Source of the DNA: Roseimarinus sediminis
GTDB taxonomy: Bacteria > Bacteroidota > Bacteroidia > Bacteroidales > Prolixibacteraceae
DNA length: 64,000 nucleotides
Assembly: GCF_050433125.1 (NCBI RefSeq)
Contig: NZ_JBNPXV010000008.1
Coordinates: forward strand, 62,001 to 126,000
Direction: 5' to 3'
The position numbers and the translations under genes are program-made. The notes beneath the pieces were generated by a model that saw only the letters and a program-made list of their open reading frames with translations, made no database searches and had not been told where the DNA came from. Within the stretch, counting starts at the first letter, position 1. Every line of letters begins with the position of its first letter. Shown piece by piece: positions 17,186-24,776 of the stretch.

Positions 17186-19546
17186 ATGCGTTCGATACAA
17201 TTTATTTTATTGCTGATCATTACCTTATCACCAGCCCTTATTGCAGCACAAAACTACACACTGGTTTGGGAAGATCAGTTTGATGGCACACAACTCGATG
17301 CTACGAAATGGAACATTGAGCAAAACGAAGGCATCTGGAATACCGGAGGCAACCGGGAATTACAACACTACAAAAAAGAAAATGTAAGTGTGGGTGATGA
17401 TGGAAATGGAAACAACTGCTTAATCATAAGCGCGAAAAAGGAAGCATACAAGGGGTACCAATTCACTTCGGGAAGGGTTAACACCAGAGGAAAATTTGCT
17501 TTCCGAAGAGGAAAACTTGAAGCCATGATTAAAATCCCCAATCTGGCCAACGGCTTATGGCCTGCTTTCTGGACCCTGGGCTACACCCCGGTTGGATGGC
17601 CCGATTGTGGTGAAATTGATGTGATGGAAATGGGACACTATGCAGCAATCAACCAAAACAAGGTCAACAGTTTTATTGGGGCTCACCTTTTCTGGGGGCC
17701 ACATCCCAGCGACTATGGAAAAGAATACATTGCACCTTACGACTTGTCGAAAGCTTTTTTTAAGCACACCGTGGTTTGGACCGAAAACAACATCTCAGTT
17801 TTCTTCAACGATGCAGCAACACCCTATTTCTCAATGGGAATCAATGGTGCAAACACGGAAGAATTCAGAGACTACCAGCATTATATTTTGCTGAACATGG
17901 CTGTGGGCGGTTCGTTGCCCGGACTATTCAATGCCAGCAACATCAGTGCCGGGTTACCCGCCAGCATGTATGTCGACTGGGTGAAGCTTTACCAGGAAAC
18001 ACCCGACTTTGCCGAAGAAGAGCTTCCCTTATTCGGTGACTTTGGTGTTTATGAAGAAGAAGGCAACACCGACATGCACATGAGCCCCGACTACGACCTC
18101 ACAATTAGCAGTCAGGGCTTAAACACAAGCGAATTGGACCCCTACAGGGGAGCAAGGGCACTGAACTACCAAACAACAGCGAATCAGGCATTTGAAATAA
18201 AACTGACATCACCAATTAAGCGCAACTTCATCAACTATGCCAATGGAAGTTTGCAGCTTCATCTCCGCACCACCATGCAGGAAGCCATTAGCCTGGGCAT
18301 TGCCGATGGAGATGGCAACGAAGCGCTGATCACCCTGGCCGAAAACGAAAGTCAAAATGTAGCACGCGATGGTAAATGGCATCTGGTGTACCTTCCGCTG
18401 GCCGGACTGGCCGATAAAGCAGATTTAACAAGTGTGATCGATTTGCTCATTGTAAAAGGTGAAAGCGCTGACAATGCCCAACTTTCAATCGACGAGGTGA
18501 TATACAGCCAACAGATGCCCACGAGCGGATATTTCGGAATTTATACCAACAACCCGAACATTGCCAACCGCTTCATCACCGACAATGTAAACGGACATTT
18601 GTACAACTGGGAAAATACAGTGACCTTCAACAAGCAGTTTTCGGCCTACGACGGAGAAGACGTCCTTTCGTTCCGTTCATCGGGAGCAGCTGCCTGGTGG
18701 GGCTTTGGTTTTTTCAGCACACAGGCACTCAATTTTAAAAATTATGCCGAAGGCACCCTTCACCTGGCACTCAGGACAAGCAGCAGCCAAAACTTTACAC
18801 TGGCCATTCAGGGTGCCAACAATACCAGCGGTGAGGTCATTTTCAGTAACAACAACGACCCCTACGGCTTCAAACGCGACGGAAAATGGCACCGGGTTTC
18901 GATCCCCATGAGTACACTCACAGCACAAGGACTCGACCTTTCGGCCTGTGGCAACATTTTTACCATGAGCGGCGGAACCATTGGCGACCTTGCCGTCGAC
19001 GATATTTACCTTTCGCAAGATGGATCACTGATTGAAAATCCCAACAGGTGTTACCCGGTTTCGATCAGCATCAGTCCGGAAAACAGCACCATCAAAACAG
19101 GGCAGGAAATACAGTTTACCGTAGCACTGAAGGATCAGTTCGGCAACGAAACCGATGCCGACATCAGCTACAGTGCCAGCGGTGGCAGCATCAGCAGTGA
19201 AGGTCTTTTCACCTCGAACGAGGCAGGCACCTTCACCGTGCAGGCCAGTGCAGGCGACCTGAAGGCTTCAACAAGCATCAGGGTGGGTCAGACTTCAGCC
19301 CCGGCCACACAACTTGCCCCTAAACCCGAAGTGCATTACTTCAATGCCTCTAAAACCTTGCAAATAAAGCACAGCGAAGCAATTGAAAGGGTGGTGGTTT
19401 ACAACCTTAAAGGCGAAAAGATCACCGAAGAGGCATTTAAAAACACTTACGCCGAAATTGATTTCAGCGCTTACCCCGCTTCGGTTTACCTGGTGCGTGT
19501 GCTTAGTCAGCGGGGATTGCATTTTGTAAAAATCAGTACCCGCTGA
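17186..19546 (+). CDS. GH16 beta-glucanase/laminarinase-like protein with T9SS sorting domain
   Basis: A 786-aa secreted glycoside hydrolase. Signal peptide at 1-21 (MRSIQFILLLIITLSPALIA). The GH16 domain spans about 24-272 with catalytic motif GEIDVMEMG (nucleophile Glu143, Asp145, acid/base Glu148) and 'GLWPAFWTLG'. Two related beta-sandwich modules follow (about 285-450 and 455-615). Each has 'LHLRT' or 'LHLALRT' and 'RDGKWH' motifs and looks carbohydrate-binding. An Ig-like module (about 625-715) precedes the C-terminal T9SS domain (about 725-786). The likely substrate is a beta-1,3-glucan such as laminarin. No SusCD pair is adjacent. Confidence 0.9.
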   Translation: MRSIQFILLLIITLSPALIAAQNYTLVWEDQFDGTQLDATKWNIEQNEGIWNTGGNRELQHYKKENVSVGDDGNGNNCLIISAKKEAYKGYQFTSGRVNTRGKFAFRRGKLEAMIKIPNLANGLWPAFWTLGYTPVGWPDCGEIDVMEMGHYAAINQNKVNSFIGAHLFWGPHPSDYGKEYIAPYDLSKAFFKHTVVWTENNISVFFNDAATPYFSMGINGANTEEFRDYQHYILLNMAVGGSLPGLFNASNISAGLPASMYVDWVKLYQETPDFAEEELPLFGDFGVYEEEGNTDMHMSPDYDLTISSQGLNTSELDPYRGARALNYQTTANQAFEIKLTSPIKRNFINYANGSLQLHLRTTMQEAISLGIADGDGNEALITLAENESQNVARDGKWHLVYLPLAGLADKADLTSVIDLLIVKGESADNAQLSIDEVIYSQQMPTSGYFGIYTNNPNIANRFITDNVNGHLYNWENTVTFNKQFSAYDGEDVLSFRSSGAAAWWGFGFFSTQALNFKNYAEGTLHLALRTSSSQNFTLAIQGANNTSGEVIFSNNNDPYGFKRDGKWHRVSIPMSTLTAQGLDLSACGNIFTMSGGTIGDLAVDDIYLSQDGSLIENPNRCYPVSISISPENSTIKTGQEIQFTVALKDQFGNETDADISYSASGGSISSEGLFTSNEAGTFTVQASAGDLKASTSIRVGQTSAPATQLAPKPEVHYFNASKTLQIKHSEAIERVVVYNLKGEKITEEAFKNTYAEIDFSAYPASVYLVRVLSQRGLHFVKISTR

Positions 19547-19597
19547 TACCTTATTGTGTTTGAATCATAGTCGATGCATTGGTCTTTACTTTTCATA

Positions 19598-19735
19598 ATA
19601 AAAAACCCTTACCGGGTAAGATAAAAAACCCTTACCGGGTAAGATAACAAACCCTTACCGGGTAAGATAACAAACCCTTACCGGGCAAGATGATAAAACC
19701 TTATCGAGTGAGACTGAAAAACCTTACCGGGAAAA
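19598..19735. repeat. Six tandem 23-bp repeats with palindromic core
   Basis: Units start at 19598, 19621, 19644, 19667, 19690 and 19713. Units 1 and 2 are identical, 3 and 4 differ by one or two bases, and 5 and 6 are degenerate. Each unit centres on CTTACCGGGTAAG, where CTTACC and GGTAAG are complementary, so a series of small hairpins is possible in RNA or DNA. The array lies just after the GH16 gene and before a bidirectional terminator. Confidence 0.95.
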
Positions 19736-19792
19736 ATAATTAATCCTCTGGCAGTTTAATGGACTTGCCCTGTCGGATGAAGGAAGCAATAT

Positions 19793-19838
19793 AAAAAAGA
19801 AGGAAGCACGTAAGATTCACTGTGCTTCCTTCTTTTTT
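19793..19838. terminator. Bidirectional intrinsic terminator
   Basis: A perfect 17-bp stem: AAAAAAGAAGGAAGCAC (19793-19809) with GTGCTTCCTTCTTTTTT (19822-19838) around a 12-nt loop. A and T tracts at the outer ends serve both the GH16 gene and the convergent minus-strand gene. Confidence 0.9.
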
Positions 19839-19858
19839 CAACAAGTATTGAACCCTTG

Positions 19859-20275
19859 TTAAGCTTCGAGCTTTCTGGAGTATTTCATTTCAATTGCAAA
19901 CGCCAACAACAGACTAATACCACCAAATAAAAGTACTGCGGCTCCGTAAACAACGCCAATTGTTTCCCGCATCTGCCAGTCAGTGCCCTTATTCATATTA
20001 TCGAGGGGCACAAAGTTGGTGATCAGAAAACCAACCATCAAACCAACCCCGACGCCAAGCAGCAGGCATCCGGCCTTTAAGCTTCCCGACGAAAAACGGT
20101 TAAAGACTTTTACAGGCCTGCTCAACTGATTTTGGAGCAGGTTCAGGTCCTGTTTCTCGCCCGCTTTTTCGATGATCATCAGGCGTTCTTTTTTCCGGAC
20201 AAAAAGCTCGAACAGTTTGTAAATTCCCAGGGTAATCATCCCGACTACCAGTGGAATGGTAATGAAATCCATCAT
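19859..20275 (-). CDS. Small inner-membrane protein (DUF6249-like)
   Basis: A 138-aa protein with three hydrophobic segments (about 3-25, 68-90 and 106-130). Between the first two is a basic cytosolic stretch 'RKKERLMIIEKAGEKQDL'. The arrangement resembles the DUF6249 family often found beside ECF sigma factors. It is divergent from the sigma factor gene at 20487, sharing a 211-bp intergenic region, which suggests common control. Function unknown. Confidence 0.6.
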   Translation of the reverse strand: MMDFITIPLVVGMITLGIYKLFELFVRKKERLMIIEKAGEKQDLNLLQNQLSRPVKVFNRFSSGSLKAGCLLLGVGVGLMVGFLITNFVPLDNMNKGTDWQMRETIGVVYGAAVLLFGGISLLLAFAIEMKYSRKLEA

Positions 20276-20486
20276 GATTATTTGTGTTTAAATTGTTTGT
20301 TCTTTACTCCTTTGGACGCAGGGTGAAGATTTTGGTTACAGGCAATGGGATACGGTTGCTGATTTCAAGATCGTTTAAAGTCTAAAATCTTCAAATAGAC
20401 GAAAAACCCTGACTCCCGGTCTTATTCATTATTTGGTATATTTGTAGATCGTGTAACCTGTTTTTGTACTTTGCGTCTAAAACAAC

Positions 20487-21050
20487 ATGGAGCATCAGGA
20501 TGAAATGGAAGTGATCAAACGGATTCGCAATGGCGAAACCGCGTTGTTTTCCGTTTTTCTTGAGCAACATGCAGGCAAGGTACATGCACTCATTGCCCGG
20601 ATAGTACCCAACCGTGAAGATGCCGAAGAGTTGACGCAGGATGCTTTTGTCAAGGCCTTTAGCAAGTTGCACACCTTTAAAGGCACTTGCAGGTTTTCGA
20701 CCTGGCTTTTTCGGATTGCCTACAATACGGCCATATCGGCTACCCGAAAAAAACGGCTTGTTTATCCCGCAGTGGATGAAGCCCGCATTGAAAATCTGGC
20801 CGACGAAGAAGTCGACCTGATACTCGAACAGGATGAAAGTGAACAACGAATGCGCCAGCTAGAAAAGGCCGTCAGACAACTCGATCCCGAAGATGCAGCC
20901 TTGCTTGCCCTGTATTACCAGCAGGAAAAACCGGTGAATGAGCTGGCTGAAATTTTAGAAATCAGTGTATCGAACGTAAAGGTAAGACTGCACCGCATAA
21001 GGAAAAAGTTAGTTTTGTTAATTAATGAGATGAAGGATGAAGCAGGATAA
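20487..21050 (+). CDS. RNA polymerase ECF-type sigma factor
   Basis: A 187-aa sigma-70 family protein. Region 2 is 'IVPNREDAEELTQDAFVKAFSKLHTFKGTCRFSTWLFRIAYNTA' (about 34-80) with the usual core-binding and -10-melting features. Region 4 is near the C-terminus, 'ALYYQQEKPVNELAEILEISVSNVKVRLHRIRKKL'. It overlaps the next gene by 14 bp, typical of a sigma/anti-sigma pair. TATATTTG at 20437-20444 matches the -7 consensus. The regulon cannot be deduced from the window. Confidence 0.92.
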   Translation: MEHQDEMEVIKRIRNGETALFSVFLEQHAGKVHALIARIVPNREDAEELTQDAFVKAFSKLHTFKGTCRFSTWLFRIAYNTAISATRKKRLVYPAVDEARIENLADEEVDLILEQDESEQRMRQLEKAVRQLDPEDAALLALYYQQEKPVNELAEILEISVSNVKVRLHRIRKKLVLLINEMKDEAG

Positions 21051-21393
21051 AGCAATCAAAAAACTAATATCGGCTACGAAAAGCGAAGGCCTTTCGTATG
21101 GTTTCGAAAACAAAGTTATGAAGGCCGTTTACAGGGAGGCCGAAAAGCAGACAAAACGAAGATTTGCACTCAACATGGCCCTGGTTTCGCTGGTTTCGCT
21201 CGCACTGGTTGCTGCTGCAGTATATGTGCTGCACCACTTTTATTCGCTCAGTTTTTCGCTGAAAATGCCTCAACTTTCGATGGCGGGTGATAACAAAACG
21301 CTTGTTTTGTTTAGCCTGTACATAGCCGCCCTGGTTTTGTTTTTGCTGGGTCTCGATCTGTATTTCAGACGTTTAAGAAAGAAGCTGGAATAA
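21037..21393 (+). CDS. Two-TM protein coupled to ECF sigma factor, candidate anti-sigma
   Basis: A 118-aa protein with a charged cytosolic N-terminus (1-43), TM1 at about 44-66, a short loop, TM2 at about 88-110 and a basic tail RRLRKKLE. It starts inside the sigma factor gene, so translation is coupled. It lacks the zinc HxxxCxxC motif of classical anti-sigma factors. The anti-sigma role therefore rests on gene position and topology only. Confidence 0.6.
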   Translation: MKQDKAIKKLISATKSEGLSYGFENKVMKAVYREAEKQTKRRFALNMALVSLVSLALVAAAVYVLHHFYSLSFSLKMPQLSMAGDNKTLVLFSLYIAALVLFLLGLDLYFRRLRKKLE

Positions 21394-21439
21394 GCTTATT
21401 TCTGATCTTCGTTTTTTTGAAAATGTGTACCGGCACTTT

Positions 21440-21610
21440 TCATCTTTTCGCAAAAGCGACCGGGCCGGGCGGAGGCGTTTAGCTGACCGATGCCGCGCCC
21501 GCTGGTTGAACCGCCGCAAGGTGGCGATTGAAATGAGCCCCCCTTGCGGTGTGTGAAACCCGGGCACGGCGAGGGCACTAAAAGCCGCAGACCGAAAAGC
21601 CCGCCATATT
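21440..21610. other. GC-rich noncoding block
   Basis: A stretch clearly richer in G+C than the surrounding intergenic DNA, containing the inverted repeat CCGCAAGG (21514-21521) / CCTTGCGG (21542-21549). No frame gives a recognisable protein. It occupies much of the ~420-bp gap before the his leader. A similar style of GC-rich block lies at 63470-63630. Confidence 0.5.
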
Positions 21611-21759
21611 AAATCAAATAGAAAATCGTCTTTTTTTAAATTAAAGCAATACATGCAGGTACAAGCGTCAACTCTTCCCCATGGCTTTTTAACCAAGGAC
21701 TGGCTGACGGACGAAATGTTAAGCCAAGTTTAGAAAACTGAGATTCATCAGTATTTTTG

Positions 21760-21790
21760 TTTGCAAACTTTCAAATTATAATTATACTTG
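21760..21790 (+). promoter_or_regulatory. Promoter of the his operon
   Basis: TTTG (21760-21763), a 19-bp spacer and TATACTTG (21783-21790), seven of eight bases fitting TAnnTTTG. Predicted transcription start is near 21797, about 15 nt before the leader peptide ATG. Confidence 0.65.
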
Positions 21791-21811
21791 CACAGCTAAT
21801 AACAAAATGCC

Positions 21812-21868
21812 ATGACAATTTTATTTGGACATCATCACGGCCATCATGTAAACCTGCAAATGCGGTAG
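21812..21868 (+). CDS. hisL: Histidine leader peptide (hisL-like)
   Basis: An 18-codon ORF encoding MTILFGHHHGHHVNLQMR, then TAG. Five His codons fall within six positions (21830-21847). It is the first ORF after the predicted promoter and is followed by a terminator and hisG. It is read as the sensing ORF of a His attenuator: low His-tRNA stalls ribosomes on the HHHGHH stretch. Confidence 0.85.
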   Translation: MTILFGHHHGHHVNLQMR

Positions 21869-21945
21869 GCTGGTGCGATTATGTCTGAACTTTTTTAAGA
21901 TACTCGTTAACTTTAAAGGCTTACCAACACGGTGAGCCTTTTTTA
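21864..21945 (+). terminator. His attenuator: antiterminator and intrinsic terminator
   Basis: Terminator: AAGGCTTACC (21916-21925), loop AACAC, GGTGAGCCTT (21931-21940), then TTTTATTTT; ten pairs with one wobble. Antiterminator: GGTAGGCT (21864-21871), which overlaps the leader stop codon, pairs with GGCTTACC (21918-21925), eight pairs including two G-U, and destroys the terminator's 5' arm. A ribosome at the stop codon would cover the first strand; a ribosome stalled at the His codons would not. Confidence 0.82.
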
Positions 21946-21974
21946 TTTTGTAACATTTGGAAACAGAAAATACT

Positions 21975-22835
21975 ATGGACACTATTTTAAGAATTGCAAT
22001 TCAAACCAAAGGCCGGTTAAACGAAGAATCGGTAGGATTAATCAACGAATGCGGCATTAAACTGACCGTAGGAAAGCGGCAGTTGCTCTCGCCTTCGAAG
22101 AATTTCCCCATCGAAATTCTGTACCTGCGCGACGACGACATTCCCGAAACCGTAGCCGACGGTGTGGCCGATATTGGCATTGTGGGTGAAAACGAAATGC
22201 TCGAGAAAGACAAAGAGGTTGAGCTGGTCAAACGATTGGGATTCAGCAAATGCAGGTTGTCGCTTGCCATCCCCAAAGGCGAGGATTATACCGGTCCCGA
22301 ATGGTTTGAAGGCAGAACCATTGCCACTTCGTACCCGGTCATTCTGCGCAAGTTTTTCAGCGAAAAAGGAGTAAATTGCGACATCCATGTAATTAACGGA
22401 TCGGTTGAAATTGCTCCCGGAATTGGCCTGGCCGATGGAATTTTCGACATCGTCAGTTCGGGAGGAACCCTCATCTCGAACGGTTTGAAAGAGGTAGAAG
22501 TGGTTACCCCCAGCGAAGCCGTGCTGATAAAAACGCCGGGGCTCCCCGCTGAAAAACAAGCCATACTTGATGAGCTGCTTTTCCGCATCGAAAGCGTGGA
22601 ACGTACCCGCGGGAAGAAATACATACTATTGAATGCGCCCAACGATCAGCTTTCGGAAATTGTTAAAATGCTCCCGGGCATGAAAAGCCCTACCATTCTA
22701 CCTCTTGCCGAAGAAGGATGGAGTTCGGTGCACTCGGTCATTGAAGAGAAGTTCTTCTGGGAAAATATCTCGAAGCTGAAAAAGCTCGGGGCTGAAGGAA
22801 TTTTGGTGCTGCCCATCGAGAAGATGATTATGTAA
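21975..22835 (+). CDS. hisG: ATP phosphoribosyltransferase (long form)
   Basis: First enzyme of histidine synthesis, joining ATP and PRPP. 286 aa from ATG 21975 (an in-frame TTG at 21957 is less likely). The long form: catalytic domain with 'IAIQTKGRLNEESVGLI', 'DDIPETVADGVADIGIVGENE' and the PRPP loop 'DGIFDIVSSGGTLISNGL', then a C-terminal ACT-like domain (about 210-285, 'MLPGMKSPTILPLAEEGWSSVHSVI') that normally binds histidine. It therefore needs no HisZ. It follows the His attenuator by 30 bp. Confidence 0.97.
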   Translation: MDTILRIAIQTKGRLNEESVGLINECGIKLTVGKRQLLSPSKNFPIEILYLRDDDIPETVADGVADIGIVGENEMLEKDKEVELVKRLGFSKCRLSLAIPKGEDYTGPEWFEGRTIATSYPVILRKFFSEKGVNCDIHVINGSVEIAPGIGLADGIFDIVSSGGTLISNGLKEVEVVTPSEAVLIKTPGLPAEKQAILDELLFRIESVERTRGKKYILLNAPNDQLSEIVKMLPGMKSPTILPLAEEGWSSVHSVIEEKFFWENISKLKKLGAEGILVLPIEKMIM

Positions 22836-22977
22836 TAAAATCGAACACGGAGAAACAAAGACACGGAGAAACGATCTCTTAAGCAGGATTTCAAAGAAAC
22901 AAAAAAAGCATTGTGCGCTTTGTGAAAGACCTTGGTGTCCTTTGTGCTTATTTTTAAATGACGAATCACTTTGAAAT
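22836..22977. repeat. ORF-less word-repeat spacer between hisG and hisD
   Basis: Contains purine-rich words (repeated ACACGGAGAAAC) on the left and pyrimidine/GT words (CTTTGTGAAAG, CCTTTGTGCTT) on the right, which are partly complementary. It resembles the arms of the inserted cassettes elsewhere in this operon, but without a gene. Confidence 0.5.
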
Positions 22978-24258
22978 ATGAAAGTAATAAAGAATCCAAA
23001 ACAGTCCGAATGGCCATCACTTTTGAAGCGTCCCGTTTTTGAAACGGCCTCGCTCAACGAAAAGGTCAAGGGCGTGCTCGACGAGGTGAAAGCGAAGGGT
23101 GATGCGGCCTTACGCCAATACACTGCGCAGTTCGACAAGGTGGAATTGAACGAGCTTCAGGTTTCAGAAGCCGAAATGGAAGCAGGCACTGCTGATCTTT
23201 CTGCCGAACTGAAAGCAGCCATTGAAACTGCTGCGGCCAATATCCGCAAATTCCACGAAGCACAGCGTTTTGAAAGCAGCATCGTCGAAACAACACCCGG
23301 TGTTAAATGCTGGCAGAAAAGTGTGGGCATCGAAAAAGTAGGTCTTTACATTCCCGGAGGTACTGCTCCCCTCTTTTCCACCGTGCTAATGCTCGCCATT
23401 CCGGCTCAAATAGCGGGCTGTAAGGAGATTGTACTTTGTACCCCGCCGCAAAAAGACGGCAAACTCCCTGCCCCGGTCTTGTTCGCGGCCAGGCTTTCAG
23501 GCATCACCAAAGTTTTCAAAATTGGAGGGATTCAGGCCATAGGAGCCATGGCATACGGAACGGAAAGTGTTCCCAAAGTGTTCAAGATTTTTGGTCCGGG
23601 CAACCAATATGTTACTGCCGCCAAGCAACTGGTGAGCATGAGTGATGTTTCCATCGACATGCCTGCCGGGCCAAGTGAAGTCGCAGTGATGGCTGACGAA
23701 ACGGCCAATCCGGCCTTCGTTGCTGCCGACCTGCTTTCGCAAGCCGAGCATGGTACCGATAGTCAGGTGATTTTGGTCAGCACTTCAGAAAAAATCATCG
23801 ATGAGGTGCAAGTTGAATTGGAAAAGCAACTTAAAGATCTCCCAAGAATGGATTACGCGCTGAAAGCTTTGGATAACAGCAAGATACTCCTGGTTGAAAG
23901 CGAACAGAAAATGATCGATATGATGAACCTGTACGCAGCCGAACACCTCATCATCCAGATGAAAAATTATGCCGAAGTGGCGGGGCAAATCATCAATGCC
24001 GGCTCAATCTTTCTGGGGCCTTATACGCCCGAAAGTGCCGGCGACTATGCCTCGGGAACCAACCACACCCTGCCCACCAACGGATGGGCAACCAGTTACA
24101 GCGGTGTCAACCTCGACAGTTTTATCCGCAAAATCACCTTCCAGGAAATATCCAAAGAAGGGATGCAGCAGCTCGGGCCGGTGATTGAGCAAATGGCCGG
24201 GGCGGAGCAGTTGTACGCGCACAAGAATGCGGCTACACTTCGTATTGAAAGCGATTGA
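22978..24258 (+). CDS. hisD: Histidinol dehydrogenase
   Basis: Zinc- and NAD-dependent enzyme catalysing the last two steps, histidinol to histidine. 426 aa. Family hallmarks include 'VGLYIPGGTAPLFSTVLMLAIPAQIAGC', 'FGPGNQYVTAAKQLV', 'IDMPAGPSEVAVMAD', the zinc/substrate motif 'DLLSQAEHGTDSQ', the catalytic pair in 'AAEHLIIQ', and 'GDYASGTNHTLPT'. It lies 142 bp after hisG across the word-repeat spacer. Confidence 0.97.
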   Translation: MKVIKNPKQSEWPSLLKRPVFETASLNEKVKGVLDEVKAKGDAALRQYTAQFDKVELNELQVSEAEMEAGTADLSAELKAAIETAAANIRKFHEAQRFESSIVETTPGVKCWQKSVGIEKVGLYIPGGTAPLFSTVLMLAIPAQIAGCKEIVLCTPPQKDGKLPAPVLFAARLSGITKVFKIGGIQAIGAMAYGTESVPKVFKIFGPGNQYVTAAKQLVSMSDVSIDMPAGPSEVAVMADETANPAFVAADLLSQAEHGTDSQVILVSTSEKIIDEVQVELEKQLKDLPRMDYALKALDNSKILLVESEQKMIDMMNLYAAEHLIIQMKNYAEVAGQIINAGSIFLGPYTPESAGDYASGTNHTLPTNGWATSYSGVNLDSFIRKITFQEISKEGMQQLGPVIEQMAGAEQLYAHKNAATLRIESD

Positions 24259-24749
24259 AAGCAATAGGAAGCAATTGAAAAAAGGGGAGGCAGTTGAAGG
24301 CGATGGGAAGTAGTAGAGCAAAATAATTGGAACATGAAATTAGAAGATCTTGAAATATACCAGATTGCACTTCGTTTAGGCGATGAGGTTTGGGATATAG
24401 TCATCAAATGGGATTACTTCGAGAAAAAAGGACTTGGTGCACAATTAACCGATGCAGCGGACTCAATTAGTGCTAATATTTCGGAAGGATATGGTCGCCT
24501 ATCACCACGCGACAATCGTAGGTTTTGCTTATTTGCCCGTGGTTCATTGTTCGAAACAGCAACATGGATATCCAAAGCTCATTATCGTAAATTAATTGAC
24601 GATGCCACCCATAGCAGGTTAATGAACGAGTGCACTAACCTGAAAATTAAACTATGGAACTACATACAAGTGTTAGATAAACGCAGTATAAATGAGAAAG
24701 GCTATGGACAATCGTAAAGAAACAATAGCATTCTATTGCTTTCAATCGC
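24251..24749. repeat. Inverted repeats bracketing four-helix-bundle gene 1
   Basis: GCGATTGAAAGCAATAG (24251-24267) is perfectly complementary to CTATTGCTTTCAATCGC (24733-24749). Shorter GCAATTGAAA-type words extend the match. The left arm overlaps the last codons of hisD. The enclosed interval is essentially one gene (24334-24717). Confidence 0.85.
24334..24717 (+). CDS. Four-helix-bundle protein (S23/IVP family), copy 1
   Basis: A 127-aa predicted all-helical protein of the family first seen in 23S rRNA intervening sequences, related in fold to Avd of diversity-generating retroelements. Family features: 'LEDLEIYQIALRLGDEVWDIV' at the N-terminus, the helix 'LTDAADSISANISEGYGR' and 'NRRFCLFARGSLFETATWI'. 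It is the most divergent of three copies in this operon. It lies between hisD and hisC inside a 17-bp perfect inverted repeat. Molecular function unknown; nucleic-acid binding is plausible. Confidence 0.85.
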   Translation: MKLEDLEIYQIALRLGDEVWDIVIKWDYFEKKGLGAQLTDAADSISANISEGYGRLSPRDNRRFCLFARGSLFETATWISKAHYRKLIDDATHSRLMNECTNLKIKLWNYIQVLDKRSINEKGYGQS

Positions 24750-24776
24750 GTCCAATTGCTTTCTAAAAAATGAGAA

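Noticed and set aside
19598..19735. CRISPR array
   Set aside because: Units are contiguous 23-bp copies with no unique spacers and no cas genes nearby.
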